Positions 1 through 11,378 of a stretch of 64,000 nt of DNA are shown one piece after another. Within the stretch, counting starts at the first letter, position 1; each line of letters begins with the position of its first letter. The position numbers were made by a program, and so were the translations under genes. This DNA comes from Tribonema minus (lineage: Eukaryota; Sar; Xanthophyceae; Tribonematales; Tribonemataceae): positions 62,001-126,000 of the forward strand of contig JAFCMP010000007.1 of assembly GCA_017506865.1 (NCBI GenBank), written 5' to 3'. Below the pieces are notes generated by a model. It did no database searches. It saw only the letters and a program-made list of their open reading frames with translations, and was not told where the DNA came from.

Positions 1-1250
1 TACTCCGCTCACATGTAATCGCGGGTGGCTTGCCGCTCCGTGGTGAGAACGCCACGAAAGGTGATACCTTCACCATATGCCTGGCGCGTTTGCCGCCTCA
101 TCGCATCACAGCTGTCTCCAATCTGTAATCATACTGCTCTCCAAATGAATGATCAAAGGTCGTCAGTTTCATCGAATGAAACTGGCACTTTTTTATTCTT
201 CGTCCATGTCCATCCATCCTCCTTGGGGTCAGCACAGTAATGCGTCCAAAAAGATTCGACTTACTACTTACTGTATCATATTAGAAGTAGAAGGGTGGTA
301 GGCTTTGCAGAAATGGTGTCGCCGCCGCTGCTGAGCTTCGAGCTTACTAGGCTCCACTGAGCAGGCTATGCGTCGCTCCCGAACCCCATATTTGGGCCAG
401 CCTGGCGTCCGAACGCTCCTGGGAAAGTCTTTGTTGGCCTTCATGTACAGTCACCAGTGTGTGCTTATTCATGAGCAATCAGCGACAGTTTACATTAACA
501 GCTAAGTGCAATCATGACACAACAGCATCGCTGGCTGCAGGGACAGATGGCATGACTACATTAAATTGTAAACAAACAAGCCTGAGAACTTCGAAGCTGC
601 ACCCAAGGAGACTTTATTTGGCAAATCCCCCTTGTGTGTGAGCAGGCAACCAGACGTTAACTCAGGAAAACGTCATGAATGCTTGAATGCAACAATGAAA
701 CAGTGGAAATGGCATGCATGCGCAGAGTTTACATCACACACAGCATGGCAACACCGCTGAAACATCCGTTCCGCATACATTGTCCCAGCAACGCTGCGCG
801 CACTTTCTCTCCTGCACATCCCCATCTAGTTGACGACCGCTGCTCCAATCACAGTAAACAGGTGAAAGGAGTGGACCGCCACACTGCAGCTTGCACGTAT
901 GCCTGTGGCTGCCCCAAAACCTCGACACACAATGAACCAATGGCGGGCAGCCACTAAACCAGGCATAATTCGATGGAAGCTGCAGCACGTGCTTGTGTGA
1001 GGGAAACTGTTACAGCAGCAGCAGCAGCAGCAGCAGCACAGCCTTGGGCAGGCCCAGCCAAGCAGACAGCCCGCACTAGCTGCACAGTCAAAGCGGCAGC
1101 AGTGCAGCTAAAGCTGGTGCTCTGCACACAGACAGGTGCAACTGCATGCCATGCCGCAGGCAATTGGCACGCAGCTCTGCTCAGCGAGGCAGTGATGAAC
1201 AAACATTCAGCTCAGCACTGCTCAGCTGCAGGGGTGTGTGGCAGCGATCA
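1..1250. other. Intergenic, no supported gene
   Basis: I see no open frame with family resemblance or convincing splice structure on either strand. A short CAG/GCA run occurs near 1012-1040. The right end is the 3' flank of the carrier gene. Confidence 0.6.
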
Positions 1251-4200
1251 TCAGCGACGCGCCGGCCCGTTGAACTGCTCCTCAAAGAACTTCCAGAACA
1301 CGCTGAACATGAGCCCCTGCATGCCGTTGGCGATCAGCTTGGTCTTGAGCCCTCTGCCAAAGAGGCCCAAGACGCCGTCGCTGGCAATGACGTTCTTGGC
1401 CGCCTGCGCACAGCAGCGCAGCGACAAGTGGTAATGTCAGCGGCATGGTGCAGGTCACTAATCGAACAGCATAAACTGTGATCTGTGCCCTGTGACAGCG
1501 CAGTCCTTGCAGTACTTGCGCATAAACGTGCATAGTTGAGAGGCTGCATGCAGCTCTACCAAAAGAAACACAAACAGCATGCATCCACGCCGTATCGCAC
1601 ATTGACTGAGAATCATCACAACACCTCAGCTGCCTGCCTGAGGCAATGAGACGATGTGACTGCTTGGCAAGCTTCATGCTACAAAAGAGCTGCTCATCTG
1701 GCCAGCCAACACTAACATTCGTATCTGCTTACAGCAAAGTTCCATGCCTGACAGCAGCTGCGAAAATACTGACAGCAAGCTGCAGGCACGATGCGCCGTA
1801 CAACTTTGCCCTACATCTTACCATTTACTTCAAGATCATACTTTTATATACATACATCATGCATATATTCAAGCAACATGAACAAGCATTGCACTCCCCT
1901 CAAATGCAGTTGCCCGACATCTGCAAGGCTGTTCCTAGCAAGTTGTGAGGGGCTGGAAACGGCTAGCATAGAAATTGGTGATGGCCTAGGGTTAGCTTGT
2001 CAGTTATAGCGTTAGGGTAAGTGGCAATTGATCAAGGGTTAGGGTTAGGGTTAGTTCCTTGAGGCGCCCCCACCTGCAAGTATGTCACCGGCTCCGTGGA
2101 CGACTGCTTGTAAACCTTGATCACGCGGATGCTGTTGGAGCACGTATCAGACACCAGCGACGAGGCGAAACCGATCACCGCGTTGCGCGCCAGTTTTCTG
2201 AGCGTTGCTGTCTCCTTGGGGATGCGCTCCTGCAGGTAGTTGTACGTGAAGAACCAGGGGTAGTGCCTGAGAAAAGAAGCACCATAGTGGAGAAGGTCAG
2301 GGGGGTGAGAGAAGCAGGGCAGGGGGCATGTGAAATGTAGAGAAGGTCAGGGGTTGAGCAGGATCAGGTTCACTCTGAGACGGTGTCTCAATGATGGATT
2401 GCGTTTTGCGTCATTATGGTGCAGAAGAATGCAGAGTGCGGTCGGCCTGCTGCCATGCTGCTTGCAGGGATAAACTTTTCAGCCTACTGTGGTACGACTC
2501 AAATCAGTCGGTGAGTCAGCGGCCACAGAATTGCAGGATACGGGCAATATCACACTAGGTAGTGACCAGCCCGCATAGCCTTCGCATTATCGATCACAAG
2601 CATGGCATTCCAGTCGGAGCTCAAGGCAAACATGGCCGCAATCCGGCAACAGAGACTGTCGTCATGACCAGCCATTTCACGATGGTCCTTGCATCACAAT
2701 AGTCACACCACCACGAGGGCTTGAAAGAGCCCAATGTAATCTACTTACCCCACAAAAGTGGCGGCACTGGCAGCGATGGCACCGTGGTAGAGCACAGAGG
2801 GGCCATTGGCCTTGAACTTCTTCTTCAGTGCCGGAAAACCGTTCTTGCCCTCCACCTGTTCTCAAAAACGACAGCAGAATGAGGCGACTGAGTACCTGTT
2901 GCTTCATGCAGCCAGGGAATGCGGCACTTACTGTCTCTTACTTCTACACACTGCTAGCATCTGCAAGGCTATGGCATCATGACAATGGTGATGATGATGA
3001 TCAGCAGCAGGTAGGTAGGTAGCGCCACTGCCGTGCCAGCCCCGAGTCAGCAGCGAGTCAGCAGTATGATAGTTCTACTTCGATTGAAGTTGAGCCTGCT
3101 GGCGCATCGCTCAGAGCGTCTTCGAGTAGAGCATTACTGGCTTGCATGAGTTAGGGGTAGCCCTAAACCCTAACCCTAACCCTAACCCGAAACCCTAACC
3201 CTGAGCAGCTTGTCCTCTTTACATCTAGACCTACAAGCACGACGGTGGTGCTGCCATATGTAGCAGCACCAAGTATTCATACCATGCGCACATACCAAGT
3301 ATTTGAGAGTAACCAAAGATGACATAGGCGGTACTCGTGGCATCAGCGAAGCTGCCAAATCTTACAGTGGGCGAGTGATGGCAGGCCACGTTTGCAGCAG
3401 ATACATGGCTGGCAATGTAGTTGTGTGTACCAGTTGCATCCCAAGAAACGGGGTTGAGGGTGATCATAAGTGTCTCCACGCTTGTGCATCAAGCTGCCCT
3501 TCAAGCTGCCCCTCAGCGCCTCTAGTTGTGAGCAGTGCAACAGTCAGTGGGCTTGATTATTGACAAAAGGAAAGCTGCAACTGGGCTGTGGTGCTGTCGT
3601 CTATTGCACGCAACTGTGTGCTGCTATCGAACAGGTACAACAGCCTATTGCACCTCAACAGCATGTGCTCCGTCCCAAAGTTGCAACCTATATTGAAAGG
3701 AAGTGCATCACAGCATGCCATGACAGCCTTACACCAGCAAACGCCTCAGGGGACGCTACAACAACTACTTCAACAGGTCAGTTGATGTACATACCTGCAT
3801 GATGGTCTTGGTGGTGTCTATAGGCATCAGAACAATCCTGCAACATGGGCAGCGGTCAGGGAGATTGTGCACTGGGTCAACACTGGTATTCAGAATAACG
3901 CCAACAGCCACAGGCTGCAGCTGGCAGCCTTGGATTGTAGTGCCAATCACGCATGAGCTGCCTTGAACATAGAAGGTTGAAGTTAGAACTGACATTCATT
4001 AGGGTGGAATGCATGGTGTGTAAGTACTTCTTCCCACTCAAACACTGGGCATCATTGTTTTGTCGTACTCTGTGTCAGTGAGTCAGCAGGGGGGCCTACT
4101 GACGTAGATGAACAAGGCACCTAGTTCTGGAGCACATTGTGGCCAGTTTTGTACAGCCTGCACACTAGCTGGGCACGAGTGTTTCAACATGTGATCATCT

Positions 4201-7200
4201 GTTCATTGTGTCATGGTGGTTTTGTGAGCCAGACATCATTGTTGCTGGCAAAGTTATGAACCATACATTGCAAAACGTGTACCTCATATTCGAAAACAGT
4301 CATTATCCTGCTACTCGCTGCAGTACGTAGCAGTACATTTCATGAGTAAATGTTGCCCTTCCCAGTCCAGGGACTCACAGAGAGCAAGCTCTATACATAA
4401 GTGAGCATCAGTGAGCATTGTACCGTACTGCAATCTAGAGCCCACTGCCTTCTAGATGAGTACCACGATACAGCTCAGACCACTAATCAACTTCAGAGCT
4501 CTCAAGTGGATGCTTCCACCGGCACTTGAAGTACACACACACTTGTGCATGTACTTCAAGTGCAAGGTGCTGCTCTCTATGACAGTGTTTATGAACACTC
4601 GGAATGCGAGAATAACTGTACTACTTCTTAGCCTAACGTCTTAAGCACAGCATCCATGGCTGGTAAGGAAACACTCGTTTCTTGAGAAACATTACCGCAA
4701 GAAGATATGGAACAGAACAATGTTTTGGCCTTCAAGGAGGAGTTTGTGCATTGCATAACACCACTGCGTCAGGCCACCTGCCAATGACAGCTCGCTTGAC
4801 CATCGCTCGTGAGGTCACCTGTCGGTACACCTGCAGTACACTTGATTGTGCCTTGCCCTAACCCTAGCCCCTAACCCTAAATAAAGCAGCACCTGCTGAC
4901 GCGCACAACGTTGGCGTCCCGGCTAGCTGAGGGTTAGGGTTAGGGTCAAAGTTTCACGCTACTCTTCCACTCGCGCAATGCCAACAGCTGTTTGTCCACT
5001 TGCGCAGTGTCAACACACAACATTGCGCTCCAAGAGTCCACTCTCGGTACATTAGAGCACACTAGAGTTCAGCGTCAGTACACACACTGTTTCAAGCGTC
5101 ACCTGCCAGTGCAGCTTACAGCTCACAAGTACACTTTAGAGTACAGCCTCAGTACATGTACACCTCAACAATCCCGCACCAGCACACCTTCTTCAGTGCA
5201 ACGACAGGTCACATAGAGTTCACTCACGAGTCCAGCAGTACAGCCCTGATGCATACATACCTCCACAGAGCCGCACAGCGTCTTCAGTGCAACAACAGGT
5301 CACGCACAGTTCAGTCACGAGTACAAAACCGCCGAATACATACACTAACTCCAAAGCGCCGCAATGCCGGACGCAGCGCCTTCAGTGCAGCCGACAGGTC
5401 ATACACAGTTCACTCACGAGTGCAGCGGTACAGCCTGAACACATACATACCTCCACAGAGCCGCAGCGCCAGACACCCCCACGCCTTCTTCAGTGCAATG
5501 ACAGGTCACGCACAGTTCACTCGTGAGTACAGCCTAGCCTTGGTCACGGGTTACGCACAGTTCACTGACGAGTCCAGTACAGCCCTAATACATACATACC
5601 TCCACAGAGCCGCAGCGCCCGACGCGCACAGCGTCTTCACCCCCACCGGCAGCCCCTTCGTGCTATCCATGCTCTCCAGCAGCGCCAACACTCCAGTATT
5701 GGCTGCAGTGTCTCCGAAGCGGGACAGGGGCCCCTGCACCAGCGCCGGTACGACACCCCTGTAGAACCTGGGGATGCCTCCTTCCTTGTAGAGGTGCGTT
5801 ATGGCAGCGCGGGTGCTGGTCCCGTGGCGGTACCTGCGGGTGCACGAGTATGAGTCACGAGTCTCACACATAAGTCTGTGCCAAGAAAAAATGTGTACGC
5901 GGTGCACACGTGTGCTGGCCGCGGCATGATCAAGCTCAAAAACTTGTCAACTAGGGGATGTAGTTTAGCTAAACAAAAATCAGGTAGCACGACAAGTTGA
6001 TGGCGATTAGCTAAGTGAGCATCAAGTGATTTGTCCACTACTCATCCTAGACATGAACACATTGTAGTAAGCGCCACAAGCGTCATAATCATCACCTGAG
6101 CTCGTGCACGCTCTAAACAAGGGTTAGCGAATTGTACACTGCACAAAACCAACTCAAAAGTCTCACTCACAAGTCTGGCTCGCAAACAGCCGGCGCGTGA
6201 CAGGTACCGTTCAACACTGCAACAGACATGGGTCCAATCGTGATTGATCACTCATTTGTGATTCATTTCATGCAATGGGCTTCATTATCACCTCGATCAC
6301 CATGACTTACTAACCAGCATGGGACCTCAATGCAGGCAGGTCACCTTTGAGCTGGGCGCATATCATGGTCAGCATGCAGATGTGTGAGCGGTTCTACTGT
6401 TCATGAATGCGCATACTTTGGCTTTTAAGTATGTGACATCTACTACTATCAAAACTTGCATTATACAAAAGGGTTGATGCTAATCCTATACGAAACTTAA
6501 AACTAGACATACAGAACCACAATCAGACTCTGTCAAAAATAAGTGATCTGGTGTCCACTCGTTGTGAAACCGCACACAGTACTCACTGGTAATTCATGGC
6601 AGTGCGGAGCCACATGAGCGTGCCAACGTTCATCACCATGGCTGAAGCGCCGGCCAGACCTGAGGGCAGTCAACAGAGCAGCAGAGCAGCAGGCAGATGA
6701 GCTCGATTATGTGAGTGCGTGAGAGAATTCATCACTGTCACCAACATAAAGATCTATGAACTGGTAAGTAAAATTTCATGTATTTACCATGTACTGTGAT
6801 GCCATCACACACACTTACATCGCTCTGTAAGCAAGGTTAAGCCTGTCCATGTCCTGCAATTAGGTTACTGAAGCAGCGATGGCTGTCCTGTCAGATTCCG
6901 GTATGTTTGTCCAGTCGATGCTGCTGGTAACACGTCGACTGAATCCAAAGACAGGCGTTGAAGTAATTGCAAGATCATCAACTACAGCGCTTGTCTCCGA
7001 AGTGCAGCCAAATAACAGCAGCAGAAAGTTCGTGCCAAGCACGTGATGTGCAGCACATTTTGCACCAATCAAGAAAGGCAGGTCAAACAGGGCGTTGATT
7101 AGGACCAGTCAAGCGTGCTGGGCCCTGGGATTAATTGGCTTCACAGCGCTTCTCTCTTTGTATGCGTTTTTGACAGAACGCAAACCAAGAAAAGCGCCGT

Positions 7201-7443
7201 AAGGCAGATATAGACGTGTGACGCTGAAGAGCTGCAGAGCGCGTGTTTGACTGTATGATCCTGGAGCGCCTCCGCCGCGAACACTACAGGTGCAGCTGAG
7301 TGACAAAACATGTTCGTTCACCAGAGGTGGCGGCCTGTTTGTTTCTTTGACAAAGTGACCTTACCGCCGCCCAGTGCCTTCCGCAACGCCTTGTTGAGCA
7401 CCTCACTGGCAGAGGGCGCAGACTGCGACGATGCCGACGCCAT
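1251..7443 (-). CDS. Mitochondrial carrier family (SLC25) protein, 7 exons
   Basis: Predicted inner-membrane solute carrier of unknown substrate. Exons on the minus strand: 7443-7365, 6659-6587, 5833-5600, 3837-3795, 2855-2749, 2266-2074 and 1403-1251. Every junction is GT-AG, phases agree, and the sum is 882 bases (293 aa plus stop), a normal length for the family. Exon 3 reads 'GGIPRFYRGVVPALVQGPLS', a typical carrier repeat. The 43-base exon 4 encodes the signature PIDTTKT. Exon 5 has 'GPSVLYHGAIAAS' and exon 7 ends with 'GLFGRGLKTKLIANGMQGL'. The start is the ATG at 7443; the same frame runs further upstream but without an ATG. The protein resembles an uncharacterised SLC25 group of algae and heterokonts. 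Introns 2-5 are long and hold CCCTAA repeats. The donor edge of exon 3 is repeated in intron 3. Family certain, substrate unknown. Confidence 0.88.
2035..2054. repeat. Interstitial TTAGGG repeat in intron
   Basis: Three tandem TTAGGG units lie close to the donor of carrier exon 6. The same gene has CCCTAA arrays at 3161-3202 and about 4857-4880, and TTAGGG at about 4930-4947. Confidence 0.85.
3161..3202. repeat. Interstitial CCCTAA array in intron
   Basis: About six slightly imperfect CCCTAA units lie in carrier intron 4, in the orientation opposite to the 2035 block. Confidence 0.85.
5150..5599 (-). repeat. Tandem array of exon-3 donor-edge copies in intron 3
   Basis: The end of carrier exon 3 with its donor (5591-5615, plus-strand reading catacatacctccacagag) recurs at 5442-5470 and 5252-5280, and in decayed form near 5337-5365 and 5155-5180. 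Units also share a 'cttcagtgca...gacagg...cagttcactcacgag' stretch. Spacing is about 85-150 bases. The copies lie downstream of the exon in transcript order and keep a recognisable GTATGTATG donor in the best cases. Confidence 0.8.
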
Positions 7444-8370
7444 GCTGCAGGCGCGCCCGCGGGAGGAGAGCGCGTGCGTGTTTGGTATGAGCGCTGCACA
7501 ATGGGTACGTATCAACTCCTACAACTTCAACTCACAGCTGAAGAAGAAAGTGAAGCTGGGGAGTTGAAAAAAAAACCAAAGCGAGAAGCGTTTCTACATA
7601 GCCCCCCATAGGGGCTAAACAGGGGAAGGGGAGGGTCACGGGGAACAACTGCCCATGCTGTTGTGCATATATGGCAACATTCACAACAATATTCCCACAC
7701 TTTGTGAGCAAGGCCAATGGTCCTGTTGCTTCATGGCAATGCTGGACCCTGCAATGTCCCCAGGTCTCCCCCCACTCAGCCCGCAGGGCCAGTATGCTAG
7801 GGCGACTGAGCATGCGACGTACTCCAGATATGTTGAGTACACGCTGACCGTGCTAGGTATGCTAGATTTGTTAAGAACACGGAGCAGGCTGGGTATGTAT
7901 ACAGTTATGTGCGCGGGCTGTTCAGTGAGCACGCTGGGTATGCCAAAAAAGCATAGTCATCACAGATTTAAGAAAGCACCCCCCTCCTGAAGGAATGGGG
8001 GGCGAGCGACCCGGAAACAGACAGCCCCTTTTTGTAAGTTGCGCTTAAAGCGACCATCACCTCAACATTTGCTTGAATCTGAAACATGTGCATCACCTCA
8101 TACCACAGTGTTTTCTGTTGCATTGACATCATGTTATACGCATGCTGCAGGATTACATCTGCATTGCCATTAAGCCGTCCTGCCACGCTTAGCACATCAA
8201 CACCACCGCTCTGGCGATCAGCGCAAAAAAAACGGGGGGGGGGGGGGTTCTTTCTGTCCTAAGCCCTAGGTCCCTAAGTTAGGGTTAGTGCTTCAGGAAG
8301 TGAAGTTGTATATTATGTCCTGGACCGCATGGGCTGCGCGCACGATAAATCGGGCTTGCAATAACTAAAT
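7444..8370. other. Spacer between carrier gene and retroelement
   Basis: 5' flank of the carrier gene. No coding exon is recognised. An A-run followed by a G-run lies at about 8224-8247, and TTAGGGTTAG occurs near 8278. Confidence 0.5.
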
Positions 8371-10827
8371 CTACGGAGGGGCCGGCGGTTCGGCGCTGGC
8401 CGGCGAGGGCCGCGGCACTTGCAACAGTGCGATGCGGCGGTAAGCGCTGACGTCGCCATCAGGGGCGATGACTGCGTTCCAGTTGTCGATCACGACACGT
8501 GTGAGCGCGCGCTGTAGCGCGAGGGAGGTGCGGCGGCGCCAGAAGGCAACGCGCTGCGCGAGATTGTAGCTGCCCTGCGAGCTCTGCTCGGCGAGTGCGT
8601 GTAGCAGCGCTTGGGTGTCGCGTGACATAGCGCCGAAGTGGTCAAAGGCTGCGGAAAATAGGGTGTGTGTAGTGGGGTCCAGGGCCCCTGAGACTACGTA
8701 TGTGTCTATCTTTTCCTGCGAAGCCGATTCAAGCACGCGCTGCACATCGCGCGCGCCCCCCTGAGCCTGACGGAGGCGGGAGGGGCATGAGCTGTCACGT
8801 ATGGTGACGTCTATGCAACAAGCTACTTCAAAGCCGCCGCGCAGTTTAGTGCACCGGCCTGCTGCTACCGCGTCGGCGCTCGGCTGCACTTTAGGGACTG
8901 GAAGGCAGACCTGGTTGCTGCCAAAGACGATGTCCATGAACTTGTTGAACCCGTGGCGCGCCGCGTAGCGGCGGAAGGGGGCAAGGGTGTCCCGGTCGAG
9001 ACCGCGGAGGTGGGCCACCTGCTTGAGCAGCTGAAAGAGCGCGTCTGCGAGCAAGTTGTGTCGCGTGACGTTAAGCCCTTGTGTGCAGCGGCGCAGGTGG
9101 GCACCCGAGTCCACTGGTCTATGGCACTTGGGGCACCGCGCCGCAGCGGGGGCGGGGCGCTCCACGCCCAGGTGGCGCCGCAGCGTCTCGCGGAATTCCG
9201 GCGGGGACATGGTCTCCGCTGGGTCAGTGCTCGGCAATTGCGCCAAGAAACCCATGGCCCCCTTAGAGGCGCCGCTGCGCCACGCCGCGACTGCTTCCAA
9301 CGCATTTGCTGCTTCAAGCCGACGCAGCTGCGTGGCGGCGAGCGCTGCGTCTAGCACCCGTGATAGCGCCGCTTGACGCCGCGGCAGCACGGCGGCCGGC
9401 GGGGCCTGGGCAGAGCCTGGCTCGCGCGCCACCGCTGGCGCAGCAGCGCGGCGCGCGCCGGCGCGAGTCCGCATGCCCGGCCCCGCAGCTCCGCCTGCCC
9501 GTTGCAGCAGATCGCGCAGCGCCCGCCATGCGCCGTCGTCCTGGCGCCAGTCCTGGTACCAGACCGTGGGCAGGAGCAGTGCGAGGGCCGCTGCAGCCTC
9601 ATCGCTGCCGCTGCGCAGCTGCTGCAGGCAGGTAGCTATCTGGGTGAAGGTGAAGCCATAGCGGGCATGCTCTAGGACGCGGCTGCGTGCCGCGACTGGA
9701 AATGCCGCCAGTGCCGGCCCCATGCACTCGAGGGAACGTGCAGCAAATGCGGCACATGCACGGGGCGCCGCGCCCAGCACGCCAAAGCCACCACTCCCCA
9801 GCCGCAGATGCACGCGTACCTGCTGATGTGCTGGTAGCGTCACTGGGGCCTCGCCACCCCAGTCGGCGCCGCGTACCCATGCCACTGCCGCCGCCCACAG
9901 AGAGGGCGGCGCCGCCGCCGCCGAAACCGCCGGCGGGCCGCGGCAATCGTCACCCGCCGCCGGCGCGCGCTGGTGGGCCGGCGGCGTAAGACCCGCCGAT
10001 GGCTCCTGCGCCAGCGCGGCCACGGCCGCTAGCGTGATGGCGTCGAAGCGCCGTAGCTCCTCGTGCGTGAGGGATGGCGCTGTATTGCGCGATACATGCC
10101 CTGCGCGGGCGGGGACGGCAAGACGCAGAATGGAGAAGGCAGCCTGCACATCCTCCATCTGCACAAGCTCCGCAACCAGGCGGTCGGTGCCGGGGGCACG
10201 AAGGGTCGCCGCCACTTGCGCGCGCACGAAGCCCTCGGTGCCGACCGGCACCCCCATCAGCGTGATGCCGTCGTCACATACTGGTACGGGGACATTGGCG
10301 GCGGCAAAGACGGCGGCGGCGCGCTCGCGGGCGCCGCCTGAGGCCGGCACCAGCGCCGCGCATTTCGTGACGTTGACCTGAATGTTGAGCTCGCTCAGCG
10401 CCTGTTGTATGAAGCAGAACGCGCGGCCAACGTGGCCGAGCACCGGCGCGTCACAGCTGGGCGTCATGATGGTGAGGTCATCGAGGTAGCCCGGAAGTTG
10501 CGCGTAACGGCTTTGAAGTAGCGATGCGAACTTGAAAGCGAGACCGTCTCGAGAGCTCTGCAGGCCGCGAAGCGTGGCCGCAGGCTTGGCACTGCAATGC
10601 GATACATGCCAAGTGCCAAAACGCTGCATGCAGTCAGCGCCGCCTGTGCAGCAACACCTCGCGAGCTGGAGAGCCAGCGGCAGAATCAGCTGGCAGCTTC
10701 CTGCATGTTGCCGAGGGGTGTTGCCACCGGAGCGGCAACAGAACCCCTGCGCGCTGATTGGTGAACGGTTGTAGCGGTACGCACGTACGCATACCCGGCT
10801 CGCAAAAATCAGCACGCCCAGATGCAT
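8371..10827 (-). mobile_element. 5'-truncated non-LTR retrotransposon ORF (reverse transcriptase, zinc knuckle, endonuclease-like end)
   Basis: A single 818-codon frame. The first ~90 residues look unrelated or frame-shifted. Residues 114-117 are YLDD, the reverse transcriptase catalytic box, followed by the thumb-like region. A CCHC knuckle, CPKC...HLRRC, lies near residues 564-580. It is followed by a segment with an AD...D spacing and 'CIDVTIRD', which resembles the restriction-like endonuclease end of CRE/R2-type LINEs. The fingers and QG.PLGP-type motifs expected before YLDD are missing, so this is an incomplete element. Local GC is clearly higher than in the neighbours, suggesting recent insertion. 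Its 3' half has a degraded relative at 23.55-23.95 kb. Alternative: a domesticated RT-like gene, less likely because the N-terminus is broken. Confidence 0.75.
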
Positions 10828-11378
10828 CGGTAGTGCGGAGGCTTGCGCGCGCCACGACTTAGAAGGCTCGCGCCCTGAAGGGTCCCTCGCCTACAACAGC
10901 ATCTAAACCTTCAAGTTGAAGGCACGTTTCGGCAGCAATTTACGCATGCCACCTTTTCGATCATACGCACAGGCCCTAGGTACCTGCATGGTCGCGGGGG
11001 CATCGCAGTGGCAGCTCTGCAGTACAGCGCGCCCACATCCTTGCAACACTGCAGAAAGGAGCATGTGGTGACGCAGAGCAATGGTCTGTCCTCTGTGTGT
11101 ACTATTAATAAACCTAGACAGCATGCCACAAATGAGAGGGGCCTTTCAGTGCCATCTGCTTGCCAGTGCCAAGCTGGTTAACGTTTTTGTGACCCGCTTT
11201 AAACAAACTTGAGCCGGCGGCAGCCGCAGTGGCAGGTCAGCTGCCCCTTACCCCCCCCCCTCACCAGCAACCTAGCGGACCAACCAGCATTTAACGGCGC
11301 TAGCTAGCTAGCTAGGGTTTTAGAAACTGGGGGAAAGCGCCAGGGCCCAAACACCTAGCTGTTACCTCTCTATGTACC
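10828..11378. other. Spacer
   Basis: No gene recognised. A short (TAGC)n-like run lies near 11300-11318. Confidence 0.5.

Noticed and set aside
3161..3202. Chromosome end
   Set aside because: Telomere-type arrays here are short, internal and of both orientations, and genes continue on both sides.
8953..10381. Plus-strand frames opposite the retroelement
   Set aside because: High-GC antisense shadows; the minus frame carries RT and zinc-knuckle motifs.
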